From: Calvatia gigantea
Lineage: Eukaryota > Basidiomycota > Agaricomycetes > Agaricales > Lycoperdaceae
DNA: 33,114 nucleotides
Assembly: GCA_025093985.1 (NCBI GenBank)
Contig: JACAAK010000039.1
Span: 1-33,114 of the forward strand
Direction of reading: 5' to 3'
Shown here: positions 9,084 to 18,169 of the stretch, in pieces
Numbering within the stretch: the first letter of the stretch is position 1
Layout: each line of letters opens with the position of its first letter
The notes under the pieces: generated by a model
Databases searched by the model: none
Seen by the model: the letters and a program-made list of their open reading frames with translations, nothing else
What the model was told of the DNA's origin: nothing
Program-made: the position numbers and the translations under genes

Positions 9084-9262
9084 TGAAATTCCCTAACCAA
9101 GCCATTCCGTGACTTTTAAACCTAAAACAGCTGCAAATGCTATGCCTTTTTTACCTCAATGACCAGTCAAAAATGCAGACAAATGTGACTGTGACGCAAA
9201 ACTGGCGTAAATAATGCTAAGCTAAGTTATAACTCATTTCATTTTATTTTGTATCGCCCATT

Positions 9263-10966
9263 ATGTTGCACTATCAGATCGAATTTGACGATTATCGTCA
9301 GCACCTTATACACGTGACTTTACGTTTTGTAGCAGACCCAACACAGGTACTTTCATTACCGACTTGGATTCCGGGTAGTTACCTCATTCGCGAGTTTTCA
9401 AAGCATATAGAGTCGGTTCGTGCCTATGATGAAGAAGGGCGTTTGTTAGAAATTCAAAAATTTGAAAAGAATAAATGGCGTCTTTTTAATACCGACCATG
9501 AATTGATTACGGTTGAGTATGATGTCTATGCCTATGATCTATCGGTGCGCGGTGCGTATGTAGATCAAACCCGTTTATATGTAAACCCTGCATGTGCTTG
9601 CTTAGGTTTGGAGGGTCAAGAGGACAAAACAGTTGAAGTTGAACTGTTCCTTCCTGATGAGCTGAAACACTTCCAATTGGCCACTGGTATGGCTTCAAAA
9701 AGCCTCGTTAATGGTCGTTTTACTTTAAAAGCCAAAAACTATGCCGAGCTAATTGATGCACCATTTGAGTTGGCAGAACAGACGCGTTTTAGTTTTGAAG
9801 CCAATGGCATTCCACACGAGTTTGTGGTGTCAGGTAAACATGCCATGAATGCTGTACGTATGCAGCAAGACATTGAAAAAATCTGTGCAACAGAAATATC
9901 AATGTTTGGCTCAGCGCCATTTGCAAACTACACATTTATGACGATGGCAACAGCAAATAGCTATGGTGGTTTGGAGCATCCAAATTCAACCAGCTTGATT
10001 AGTCCACGTGAAGACTTACCAAAAGCCAATGAGCCTGAAGAGCCGTCTGAAGACTATCAACGTTTCTTAGGTTTATGTAGTCATGAATACTTCCACTCAT
10101 GGTTGGTTAAATTCATTCGTCCTGAAAACTTTGTTAATTATGATTTAAACAAAGAAAATTATACCTCTTTGCTTTGGATTTTTGAAGGTTTCACGTCTTA
10201 TTATGATGACTTGATTTTGCTGCGTAGTGGTGTGATTTCCCAAGCCTCATATATCAAACTACTCAAAACTCAGATTGATCGCTATTTGCAAAATCCGGGT
10301 CGTTTTGTTCAGTCTGTGTTTGAGTCTAGCTTCGATGCATGGGTGAAATTTTACCGTCAGGATGAAAACTCGAACAATGCAGGCACCAGCTATTACAACA
10401 AAGGCTGTTTGGTTGCCCTATGCTTAGACTTAGGTTTGCGCTTACGTGGTTCAAGTCTAGATGCACTTATGCGTAAACTTTATGAGAACGCGCAAAAGGG
10501 CATACAAGTACATGAGCGTACGATTGTGGAGTTGTGTAATGAGCTGACAGGTGATAACTGGATTGAGCAAATCAATCACTTAATTAACACCACAGATGAG
10601 TTGCCGCTGGATCAACTTTTCCCTGAATTTGGTCTAAGTTATAGCCTGAAAAATGACAAGTCATTACCCTTAGGTTTAAAGCTTGTAGAGAAGCCAGAAG
10701 GTGTATTGGTGCAAAGCGCACGTCGTAATGGCGCTGCTGCTCAAGCTGGCCTTTCTGCCCATGATGTGATCATTGCGATTGATGGTCTCAAAGCAACGGT
10801 GAAACTGGTAGAAAAGTATGCCAAGCAAGAAGGCTCGTATAGCATATTGGCATTCCGCCGTGATGAGTTGATGAGCTTTGACGTAAAAGCTGCTGGCTCA
10901 GAGCTGACTGAAGTTGAATTGAAAGTCGAAGATCAAGCGAAAGCAGAGAAGTGGTTCAAAGCTTAG
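9263..10966 (+). CDS. M61-family glycyl aminopeptidase-like metallopeptidase with C-terminal PDZ domain
   Basis: A 567-residue zinc peptidase with no signal peptide, so probably cytoplasmic. An N-terminal beta-rich domain precedes the catalytic part. The zinc site HEYFHSW has its first His at residue 274, and a third ligand Glu is likely at 308 in FEGFTSYYDD. This is the M61 pattern, with Trp two residues after the second zinc His. The last 100 residues resemble a PDZ domain (GVLVQSARRNGAAAQAGL, HDVIIAIDG). The frame is intact. It stands alone, divergent from dacC, and ends at a strong terminator. The natural substrate is unknown; in the family, N-terminal glycine or alanine peptides are cleaved. 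Confidence 0.92.
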   Translation: MLHYQIEFDDYRQHLIHVTLRFVADPTQVLSLPTWIPGSYLIREFSKHIESVRAYDEEGRLLEIQKFEKNKWRLFNTDHELITVEYDVYAYDLSVRGAYVDQTRLYVNPACACLGLEGQEDKTVEVELFLPDELKHFQLATGMASKSLVNGRFTLKAKNYAELIDAPFELAEQTRFSFEANGIPHEFVVSGKHAMNAVRMQQDIEKICATEISMFGSAPFANYTFMTMATANSYGGLEHPNSTSLISPREDLPKANEPEEPSEDYQRFLGLCSHEYFHSWLVKFIRPENFVNYDLNKENYTSLLWIFEGFTSYYDDLILLRSGVISQASYIKLLKTQIDRYLQNPGRFVQSVFESSFDAWVKFYRQDENSNNAGTSYYNKGCLVALCLDLGLRLRGSSLDALMRKLYENAQKGIQVHERTIVELCNELTGDNWIEQINHLINTTDELPLDQLFPEFGLSYSLKNDKSLPLGLKLVEKPEGVLVQSARRNGAAAQAGLSAHDVIIAIDGLKATVKLVEKYAKQEGSYSILAFRRDELMSFDVKAAGSELTEVELKVEDQAKAEKWFKA

Positions 10967-11000
10967 TCCCTAAGCCACTTTATTTGATTCTGTACAGACA

Positions 11001-11028
11001 AAAAACCGATGCTTAGGCATCGGTTTTT
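11001..11028. terminator. Terminator between M61 peptidase and uraH
   Basis: A 12-bp perfect stem AAAAACCGATGC / GCATCGGTTTTT with loop TTAG. The A/T flanks let it serve both converging genes. Confidence 0.85.
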
Positions 11029-11048
11029 TATGCGCTTATTTATGTGCA

Positions 11049-11447
11049 TTAACTACCACGGTAAGTGGAATAGCCATATGGGCTAATTAATAGAGGAATA
11101 TGGTAATGATCTAATGAGCCATCAATTACAAACACCACGGGCACTTCTGGAAAGAATGAGCGCTGATTTTTTTGGCGAAACCAATCACCCGTTTTAAAGG
11201 TAACTTTGTATACACCTTTTTGTAAGGCCGTATCTTTGGGATATAAATCATTGATTCGACCTTGGTCATCGGTCGTGCTTGAGCTGATTTCTGTCCATTT
11301 ATCATTTTGTTGGGCTTCAAGTGTCACTTTGACATTGGCAGAAGGGAGACCATTTTCCAAATTCAGCACATGAACGCTCAATGGATTTTGAGCAAAACAC
11401 CAAGAAGAAAAACCAAGTCCAATGAGCGGAAGCAGCATTTTTAGCAT
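11049..11447 (-). CDS. uraH: 5-hydroxyisourate hydrolase (transthyretin-like), exported form
   Basis: HIUase opens the ring of 5-hydroxyisourate, the second step of urate degradation. I choose ATG 11447 because it gives a normal signal peptide (MLKMLLPLIGLGFSSWCFA, then QNPL) and has an AAGGG site eight bases upstream; an upstream in-frame start at 11507 spoils the signal. The 132-residue protein keeps the family marks: His in SVHVLN, Arg in DDQGRI, His in HYHIPLL, and the C-terminal YRGS. No other urate genes are nearby. Periplasmic location is inferred from the signal peptide. Confidence 0.9.
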   Translation of the reverse strand: MLKMLLPLIGLGFSSWCFAQNPLSVHVLNLENGLPSANVKVTLEAQQNDKWTEISSSTTDDQGRINDLYPKDTALQKGVYKVTFKTGDWFRQKNQRSFFPEVPVVFVIDGSLDHYHIPLLISPYGYSTYRGS

Positions 11448-11507
11448 TGAATTGACCCTTACCGTTGCAGAAAAAAGATTAAGTTTAACCAACCCTATAA
11501 AAATCAT

Positions 11508-11960
11508 AGGTTTAAAAATGTAAAAATGGAGGAGTACGAGTACATGGTTTATGTATCAATATTTAAGCTGTGGCATGATGAATGGTTCTGCCGATCTAAA
11601 TTTAGTGCTGAAAAAAGTCATTCTGATGCATGTAGGGCTACAAGACTGTAAAACGATTTGAAGACTGTATTATGTGAAAAGTATCTGTTGTTGTGACTTA
11701 AATGAGGTAAATAACACATTTCGCTAAAAAATTTGTTTATTTGCTAAGCAAAAGCTAAAGCCTTGTGGAAAGACGTGATTTTGAAAAACGAAGGCTGTAG
11801 TGGTATTTTCTGGCGAAATGTCGTTATCACTGGATATTACGTTGACTGGAAAGCCCTGAGGGACGATACTTTCAGGGTTTTATTCAAGCACATCGGTTCG
11901 CAGGGGTTGAGCCAGAAGCTCATCACCCTAAAAAACTCAATCTAACGCAAGGGGCTATAT
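11508..11960 (+). promoter_or_regulatory. Long structured leader region of the monomeric icd gene
   Basis: This 450-base stretch holds no convincing gene. It contains a perfect TTGCT-A-AGCAA palindrome at 11741-11751 and a terminator-like hairpin at about 11852-11881 (arms AAGCCCTGA and TCAGGGTTT, then T-rich). A second hairpin at 11904-11928 has a GAGC/GCTC core. The ribosome-binding site AAGGGG is at 11949-11954. An attenuator or other transcript-level control is possible but not shown. Confidence 0.35.
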
Positions 11961-14192
11961 ATGGCTGGTGGAAAGTCAACCATCATTTACACACTGACCG
12001 ACGAGGCGCCATTGCTAGCGACTTATTCGCTACTGCCGATCATTGAGACCTTTACTAAACCTGCTGGTGTAGAGATCGTTAAAACTGATATCTCTGTTGC
12101 CGCACGTGTTCTCGCAGAATTCTCTGAATACCTAAAAGAAGAGCAAAAAGTTCCAGACAATCTTGCAGAACTAGGTCGTCTTACCCAAGATCCAGATACT
12201 AATATCATCAAACTCCCGAATATTAGTGCCTCTGTTGCTCAGTTAACAGCATGTATCAAAGAGCTTCAATCAAAAGGCTACGCGATTCCTGACTATCCTG
12301 AAAACCCAACCACTGAAGACGAAAAATCGCTTAAAGCACGCTATGGCAAATGTCTTGGTTCAGCTGTAAACCCTGTATTGCGTGAAGGTAACTCTGACCG
12401 TCGTGCACCAGCTGCAGTGAAAAACTATGCGAAAAAACACCCGCACTCTATGAGCGAGTGGAAGCAATGGTCTCAAACTCACGTTTCTCACATGGATGAA
12501 GGTGACTTCTACCACGGTGAAAAATCGATGACTTTAGACCGTGCACGTAATGTGAAAATGGAACTCATCACCAAGTCTGGTGAAACGATTGTTCTGAAGT
12601 CAAAAGTTGCACTTCAAGACGGCGAAATCATCGACTCAATGTTCATGAGCAAGAAAGCGCTTTGCGATTTCTATGAAAAAGAACTTGATGATTGTAAAGA
12701 AGCGGGAATTTTGTTCTCTTTACACGTGAAAGCAACCATGATGAAAGTTTCGCACCCGATCGTTTTCGGTCACTGTGTGAAAATTTACTACAAAGATGCT
12801 TTTGAAAAACACGGTAAATTGTTCGATGAGCTAGGCATTAACGTAAACAACGGTATGGCTGGTCTTTACGAGAAGATCGCAACTTTACCGACATCTTTAC
12901 GTGAAGAAATTATTGAAGACTTACACGCTTGCCAAGAACACCGTCCTGCACTTGCAATGGTTGATTCGGCGAAAGGCATCACAAACTTCCATTCACCAAA
13001 TGACGTAATTGTAGATGCTTCAATGCCTGCAATGATTCGTGGTGGCGGTAAAATGTGGGGTGCTGACGGCAAACCTTATGACTGTAAAGCAGTAATGCCT
13101 GAGTCAACTTTTGCGCGTATCTACCAAGAAATGATCAATTTCTGTAAGTGGAATGGTAACTTTGACCCACGTACGATGGGTACTGTGCCTAACGTTGGTT
13201 TGATGGCGCAAAAAGCTGAAGAATACGGTTCGCACGACAAAACTTTCGAAATGTCTGAAGCGGGTGTTGCAAACATCACTGACCTAGAAACTGGTGAAGT
13301 GTTGATGACTCAAAATGTTGAGGAAGGCGACATCTGGCGTATGTGTCAGGTGAAAGATGCACCGATTCAAGATTGGGTAAAACTTGCAGTAAACCGTGCT
13401 CGTAACTCGGGTATGCCAGCAATTTTCTGGTTAGACCCATACCGTCCGCACGAAAATGAAGTGATCAAGAAAGTACAAAAATACTTGAAAGACCACGACA
13501 CTGCTGGTTTAGACATTCAGATCATGTCTCAAGTACGTGCAATGCGTTATACACTTGAACGTGTAGCGCGTGGCCTAGATACGATTTCTGTAACGGGTAA
13601 CATTCTACGTGACTATCTGACTGACTTGTTCCCAATTATGGAGCTTGGTACTTCAGCGAAAATGTTGTCTATCGTTCCGTTAATGGCTGGCGGCGGTATG
13701 TACGAAACTGGTGCGGGTGGTTCAGCGCCTAAACACGTACAACAGCTTGTTGAAGAAAACCACTTACGTTGGGATTCTTTAGGTGAGTTCTTGGCGCTTG
13801 CTGTTTCTTTAGAAGAGCTAGGCATTAAAGAAGATAACGCTCAGGCGAAACTTCTTGCGAAGACTTTAGACCAAGCGACTGGCAAATTACTTGATAACGA
13901 CAAGTCTCCATCACGTCGTACTGGCGAGTTAGATAACCGTGGCAGCCACTTCTACTTAGCGAAGTTCTGGGCTGAAGCGCTTACTGCACAAGATGAAGAT
14001 GCTGATTTGAAAGCGAAGTTTGCTCCACTTGCGAAAGCACTTGCTGAAAACGAAGATAAGATCATTGCTGAACTTGCTCAAGTTCAAGGTCAAGCTGCTG
14101 ACATCGGTGGTTACTATGCTGTAGATACAGCTAAAGTAAATGCTGTAATGCGTCCAAGTGCTACGCTTAATGCTGCACTTGAAACTGTTTAA
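11961..14192 (+). CDS. icd: Monomeric NADP-dependent isocitrate dehydrogenase (IDH-II)
   Basis: Converts isocitrate to 2-oxoglutarate with NADP in the TCA cycle. The 743-residue length is right for the large single-chain form, which is unrelated in overall sequence to the dimeric enzyme. It opens [26 protein letters not shown] and has family segments such as [13 protein letters not shown] and [15 protein letters not shown]. The ATG 11961 is preceded by AAGGGG six bases upstream. The frame is intact and codon use looks highly adapted. A strong terminator follows. The dimeric isozyme is encoded about 4 kb downstream on the same strand. Confidence 0.96.
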   Translation: MAGGKSTIIYTLTDEAPLLATYSLLPIIETFTKPAGVEIVKTDISVAARVLAEFSEYLKEEQKVPDNLAELGRLTQDPDTNIIKLPNISASVAQLTACIKELQSKGYAIPDYPENPTTEDEKSLKARYGKCLGSAVNPVLREGNSDRRAPAAVKNYAKKHPHSMSEWKQWSQTHVSHMDEGDFYHGEKSMTLDRARNVKMELITKSGETIVLKSKVALQDGEIIDSMFMSKKALCDFYEKELDDCKEAGILFSLHVKATMMKVSHPIVFGHCVKIYYKDAFEKHGKLFDELGINVNNGMAGLYEKIATLPTSLREEIIEDLHACQEHRPALAMVDSAKGITNFHSPNDVIVDASMPAMIRGGGKMWGADGKPYDCKAVMPESTFARIYQEMINFCKWNGNFDPRTMGTVPNVGLMAQKAEEYGSHDKTFEMSEAGVANITDLETGEVLMTQNVEEGDIWRMCQVKDAPIQDWVKLAVNRARNSGMPAIFWLDPYRPHENEVIKKVQKYLKDHDTAGLDIQIMSQVRAMRYTLERVARGLDTISVTGNILRDYLTDLFPIMELGTSAKMLSIVPLMAGGGMYETGAGGSAPKHVQQLVEENHLRWDSLGEFLALAVSLEELGIKEDNAQAKLLAKTLDQATGKLLDNDKSPSRRTGELDNRGSHFYLAKFWAEALTAQDEDADLKAKFAPLAKALAENEDKIIAELAQVQGQAADIGGYYAVDTAKVNAVMRPSATLNAALETV

Positions 14193-14225
14193 ATTTAACA
14201 AAATCGGCTTTTAGTCGATGATGTG

Positions 14226-14256
14226 AAAAAGCCGATGCGAATGCGTCGGCTTTTTT
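14226..14256 (+). terminator. Terminator of monomeric icd
   Basis: A 13-pair stem with one G-T pair (AAAAAGCCGATGC / GCGTCGGCTTTTT), loop GAAT, followed by T. Confidence 0.85.
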
Positions 14257-14312
14257 GTTATTCAATCTGTAGGTAAGGATGTTACTAGCAATTTAATTCT
14301 TGAATTATTAAA

Positions 14313-14933
14313 TTATTTCAATGAAATATACTCTCTGCATACACTTAATAATGCTGAATTAGCACATTTGAATTCATGATCGAAATTTGTTCGATTGTCT
14401 CTAAATTCTAAGAAGTCTACATTACACCAAGGATAAAACATTTCTAAATAATTTAAATAATCTTGTAAAAACTCCCAATTTTTCTCATCAATTTGACCTT
14501 CAAGCAATACTTGTAATTGTTGTACTTTTGAACGTAAGGGAACGGCTATTTCGATAAGTTCAGCATAAGAGTATTTGTACTCTGATTCTTTTGTTTCGAT
14601 TGAAAATGTATAAGTTAAGACATAAATCTTAGAGGTGAATTGCCCATGTAGCTCCCAGATTTCAGTGATCAATTTTGAAATGAGAGAAAGATTATGTTGG
14701 CTTTTCCAGTTTAGAACCAAAACGGCTGCAGTTATTGCTGCAAAAGTTGTTGCTGATGCACTAAGTAAAGATGCAATTAAATTTAAAGTGCTTTCAGGTA
14801 TTTTTGATTCAATTAACCATTCACCAAATGATAGATAAAGAATATTAATAATAATAAAAAAGGTGAGAATAAAGAAAACGATATAGGTAGAGCTGAATAG
14901 CTTTAATAATTTAGTTGATAATTTTCTGATCAT
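14313..14933 (-). CDS. Unidentified two-TM membrane protein (206 aa)
   Basis: I do not recognise this gene. The basic N-terminus is followed by two strongly hydrophobic segments, about residues 16-38 (VFFILTFFIIINILYLSF) and 47-74 (LNLIASLLSASATTFAAI...). The remaining 130 residues are soluble, helical-looking and Glu/Lys-rich, and are most likely cytoplasmic. The coding sequence is visibly more AT-rich than its neighbours, and it sits alone between icd and rluE, so it may have been acquired by transfer. The ribosome-binding site is weak. Two N-terminal membrane helices plus a helical cytosolic domain is an architecture seen in some phage-defence or sensor proteins, but that is only an analogy. 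Confidence 0.7.
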   Translation of the reverse strand: MIRKLSTKLLKLFSSTYIVFFILTFFIIINILYLSFGEWLIESKIPESTLNLIASLLSASATTFAAITAAVLVLNWKSQHNLSLISKLITEIWELHGQFTSKIYVLTYTFSIETKESEYKYSYAELIEIAVPLRSKVQQLQVLLEGQIDEKNWEFLQDYLNYLEMFYPWCNVDFLEFRDNRTNFDHEFKCANSALLSVCREYISLK

Positions 14934-15050
14934 ATATTTTAGTTGGAGTGAATAATATTAAATATATTTGATTGAATGCTAGATCGAACAAGATAAATAG
15001 TTTAGTTAAATATGCTTGAAATATCATTAAGCAATAGCAAATAATAAAAC

Positions 15051-15072
15051 AAAGCCCACTTACGTGGGCTTT
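15051..15072 (-). terminator. Terminator of rluE
   Basis: A 9-bp perfect stem AAAGCCCAC / GTGGGCTTT with a four-base loop. On the minus strand it is followed by GTTTTATTATT. Confidence 0.75.
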
Positions 15073-15086
15073 AAAACAATTAAATC

Positions 15087-15875
15087 TTAACGACCATTAC
15101 GTCCACGACCGCGTGGTGCTTTTGTATTTGGACGAGTAGTACCATTGGTTTTGCGTTTTGGCTTCTCGCTTTCGTCCATCTGCCAAATACGCTTTGTACC
15201 TGACTTTTTCACAGAGCCATCTTTGTTCTTACGAACCATAGGCTTACCGCCTGTACCACCCGGTTTTTTCACATAAGAGCGTGAACGGTAAGGTTCTTCC
15301 GCAGGAATGTTTTGAAAGTCAGGGTATAAAAGTGGTTCGATTTCTTTGGATTCACCTGGTTGTAAACCCATTTGAACCAAATCAATTGCACCAATTTTAG
15401 TACGGATTAAACGTAAAGTAGGAAAACCTACAGCAGCAGTCATGCGACGTACTTGACGGTTACGGCCTTCACAAATTGAAATTTCGACCCAAGACGTCGG
15501 CACAGACGCGCGGAAACGTACAGGAGGATCACGCTCCCATAACCACTGAGGTTGTTCAACTTTAGATGCTTGAGCAGGTAAAGTCATACCATCTTTTAGT
15601 TCTACGCCTTTACGCAGCTGCTCAAGAGCTTCTTCAGTTACATCACCATCAACCTGAACCAAATATGTTTTAAATTTTTTATTGGCAGGGTTAGTGATGT
15701 ATTGGTTCAAACCACCATGGTCGGTTAGAAATACCAAGCCTTCAGAGTCCATATCCAAACGTCCAGCCAAGCGTAAAGTTGAGTCACTGACAAAGTCAGA
15801 CATCGTCATATGTGCTTCATCTTTACGAAACTGGGAGAGAACGTCATAGGGCTTATTCAAGATGACGATTTTCAT
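15087..15875 (-). CDS. rluE: 23S rRNA pseudouridine synthase, RluE-like
   Basis: This enzyme isomerises a uridine in 23S rRNA (U2457 in E. coli for RluE). The 262-residue protein has the catalytic Asp41 in AGRLDMDSEGLVFLT and the strongly RluE-like blocks PTSWVEISICEGRNRQVRRMT and GFPTLRLIRTKIG. It begins directly with the catalytic domain and lacks the S4 domain of RluB/RluF. A tail of about 60 residues rich in Lys, Arg, Gly and Pro follows the core; it is longer than in the E. coli protein and may add RNA contacts (inference). The frame is intact. Confidence 0.9.
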   Translation of the reverse strand: MKIVILNKPYDVLSQFRKDEAHMTMSDFVSDSTLRLAGRLDMDSEGLVFLTDHGGLNQYITNPANKKFKTYLVQVDGDVTEEALEQLRKGVELKDGMTLPAQASKVEQPQWLWERDPPVRFRASVPTSWVEISICEGRNRQVRRMTAAVGFPTLRLIRTKIGAIDLVQMGLQPGESKEIEPLLYPDFQNIPAEEPYRSRSYVKKPGGTGGKPMVRKNKDGSVKKSGTKRIWQMDESEKPKRKTNGTTRPNTKAPRGRGRNGR

Positions 15876-16548
15876 TGTAACCTACTAAAATATATAAATT
15901 AATTTTGATGTGGTTTCCTAATTACCCGTTTAAGTACCCATTTGGGGAGAGGTGGGATAAAAGTTAGGAATAAAATGCCCACTAATTGGGGGCTACTATA
16001 TCAGATTTAGGCTTATGCTCCTCAACTTTATTCTTAACGCAAGCGGAATGCTAAAAACAACCTTGTTCGATAGTTGCACTGGTTGCGGAATATGCCTAGT
16101 TGGGATGTCTAGGCAGCACTGCAAAGCAAGCGTCTGTCCATAACTATCTTTGCATATACAATTACCTGTAGAGAGTGACTCGACGCTTGCGAAGCAGAAT
16201 ATTGAAGTGTGTCAAAAGCAAATGATCAAGCAATTAGATTGAGTGAGCCATGGTATCAAAATAAACTAATCAGCTGCACATCTTTCTTACGAGATACACA
16301 ACCTATTTCAACTCAACAAAGGCTCATATTGTTGTATGTGTGTGAAGTGCGTGAATTGAAAAGCACGCAAATCAAGGTGGTTTATATGATGTATTTATAT
16401 ATTGAACACCTTAAAAGATATAATGTTTGATAATTTCACGGAAGCTACGAATTTGTTTTATTATTGAGCATATTTTTTTATTGACTGGTATTTTTTTTAT
16501 CATATAAATTTTAAAAGCATTTCTATTTATTACATGATAATGTGAAAA
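15876..16548. other. Intergenic region left of the insertion sequence
   Basis: No gene in this stretch is convincing. It contains a small hairpin (GCCTAG 16094-16099 / CTAGGC 16109-16114). A 9-base inverted pair GCAAGCGTC (16126-16134) and GACGCTTGC (16182-16190) lies 47 bases apart. Its last 130 bases are very AT-rich. A weak 73-codon GTG-started frame at 16209-16430 has no ribosome-binding site or recognisable domain, and I do not call it a gene. Confidence 0.4.
16481..16508 (+). promoter_or_regulatory. Strong-looking promoter pointing into the insertion sequence
   Basis: TTGACT (16481-16486) and TATAAA (16503-16508) are spaced by 16 bases, 40 bases before the left end of the IS. It may be the promoter of whatever stood here before insertion, and now reads into the element. 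Confidence 0.4.
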
Positions 16549-17587
16549 GGCTTTGTTGCACAAACCTATCTATAAAGGCTTATTCCACAATATAATTCTC
16601 AAATGAATAAGCCCACACCTAAAATCTATCGTACAACCAATTGGTCTTCTTATAACAGTGCATTAATAAATCGAGGAAATCTCTCAATTTGGTTTGATCC
16701 CAAGACTCAATGGTACGCTCAACCCAAAGGTAAACATGGTCGAAATCAAACTTATTCAGATACAGCCATCCAATGCTGTTTAATGATCAAATCCTTATTT
16801 CATCTTTCTTTACGCATGGTCACTGGCTTTGTGCAAAGTCTCATTCATCTTTGTAGATTAGATTGGACAGCACCAGACTATTCCACCATCTGCAGAAGAC
16901 AAAAGCATATTGATATTGCAATTAACTATCAAAAAAGCAGTAATGGCCTCCAGCTACTCGTCGATTCTACTGGCTTAAAGTTTCTAGGCGAAGGTGAATG
17001 GAAGCGTAAGAAACACCAACCTGAATATCGTCGCCAATGGCGTAAACTTCATATTGGTATAGATGCTGAAACCCTTCAAATACGCGCTATTCAACTCACT
17101 ACAAATAATGTGAGTGATTCACAAGTGCTTGGTGATTTACTCGATCAGATTCCACAAGATGAGCAGATTGACTCTGTCTATACTGATGGGGCTTATGACA
17201 CCAAGCAATGCCGTCAAGTAATTGCAGACCGACAAGCACATGCGGTGATTCCGCTAAGAAAAAATGCGAAACCTTGTAAAGATACAAAGACCAGCTCGCT
17301 AGAGCGAAATGAATTACTTCGAACAGTTAAACGTTTAGGAAGAACAATATGGAAAAATTGGTCAGGCTATCATCGGCGAAGTTTGGTTGAAACTAAGATG
17401 CATTGCATCAAGTTATTAGGCGATAAACTCCGTGCGAGAAACTTTCAAAGCCAAGTGAATGAGATCCATGCACGCGTAGCCGTATTAAATAAATTTACAG
17501 AATTAGGCAGACCTCATACCCAAGTTGTAACCTAAATTTTAGCAACTTAGGAAAACTCTGCCGTCAAAGGCTTTATGCAACAAAGCC
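16549..17587 (+). mobile_element. Complete IS5-family (IS903-like) insertion sequence, 1039 bp
   Basis: Both ends carry the terminal inverted repeat GGCTTTGTTGCA[C/T]AAA, with 15 of 16 bases matching between left (16549-16564) and right (17572-17587). This is close to the known IS903 end. One full transposase fills the element. IS903-like elements normally make 9-base target duplications, but the nine bases on the left (ATGTGAAAA) and right (TATCAACTG) do not match. The size and type fit elements such as ISAba13, but I name that only as a likely relative. Confidence 0.9.
16603..17535 (+). CDS. IS5-family transposase (DDE)
   Basis: A 310-residue transposase that catalyses cut-and-paste of the surrounding element. 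The acidic triad is visible as Asp121 (LLVDSTGLK), Asp195 (VYTDGAYDT) and Glu263 (RRSLVETKMHCIK), the last with the Y-(2)-R-(3)-E-(6)-K arrangement of IS4/IS5-type enzymes. The frame is open from end to end, so it is probably active. The start ATG 16603 is 54 bases inside the left end. It is transcribed towards the dimeric icd gene. Confidence 0.93.
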   Translation: MNKPTPKIYRTTNWSSYNSALINRGNLSIWFDPKTQWYAQPKGKHGRNQTYSDTAIQCCLMIKSLFHLSLRMVTGFVQSLIHLCRLDWTAPDYSTICRRQKHIDIAINYQKSSNGLQLLVDSTGLKFLGEGEWKRKKHQPEYRRQWRKLHIGIDAETLQIRAIQLTTNNVSDSQVLGDLLDQIPQDEQIDSVYTDGAYDTKQCRQVIADRQAHAVIPLRKNAKPCKDTKTSSLERNELLRTVKRLGRTIWKNWSGYHRRSLVETKMHCIKLLGDKLRARNFQSQVNEIHARVAVLNKFTELGRPHTQVVT

Positions 17588-17597
17588 TATCAACTGC

Positions 17598-17843
17598 TCA
17601 GAGTGTAAAGTAAAGAATTGTTAACTGTTGTAGAGCATTCATAACGACCAATCTTTTTTTTAGGGTAATTTTTTCATACTTTTCAAGTGGTCGAATATGT
17701 TCTACTTCAGGGGATTCAATGGCTTCCCTCACAACCTAGGTTGGGTCTGTCTCAGTGGATCGAGCCACAATTGCACAACACATAACTGAACCAATGAATT
17801 TGCGATTACTGTTGACAGCAGTCTCGCCAGCATTTATTAGGGA
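17598..17843 (-). pseudogene. Fragment of an unrecognised gene beside the IS
   Basis: On the minus strand there are 82 codons in one frame interrupted only by a single TAG at about 17736-17738. Fragments such as NSNRKFIGSV, ARSTETDPT and EAIESPEVEHIRPLEKYEK look like true protein sequence. The frame ends just inside the IS boundary. I do not recognise the family. It may be a remnant of a gene cut by the IS or by a deletion next to it. It could also be chance, so confidence is low. Confidence 0.35.
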
Positions 17844-18169
17844 TTAAAATAAAATGGTAAAGTCTAAAATAGACTGTAAGTGTTATTGTGTATGTTTGGA
17901 GGAGTTTTAGTAGATTGTAACGGATTAATACTGATTGATATTGTTAGTATTATTCAGGATGAAGCTTTTCATAGGGAATAATTTTTGTAATTACATATAA
18001 TAAGATATATCAAGATTTATTTAATAAAGAAATGTAGTTATTTCTCGTATAAATCCCAAAAACAGCGGAATTCGATTAAGCTAATATGCGATACGAAGAG
18101 TAGAAAGTACTGTCTATCGGCAATTATTTTTTAAACTTGCCAATTATAATAAAAGGGAGCGCCTGCAAA
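17844..18169 (+). promoter_or_regulatory. Upstream region of the dimeric icd gene
   Basis: About 325 AT-rich bases with no gene. A TAATAT element near 18080 in AAGCTAATATGCG is a possible -10 box. AAAGGGAG at about 18152-18159 is the probable ribosome-binding site. No clear operator is seen. Confidence 0.3.

Noticed and set aside
11763..11945. 60-codon plus-strand frame before monomeric icd
   Set aside because: It has no ribosome-binding site or recognisable domain and runs through the terminator-like hairpin; better explained as leader.
16209..16430. 73-codon GTG-started plus-strand frame left of the IS
   Set aside because: No ribosome-binding site, unlikely composition and no domain; not supported as a gene.
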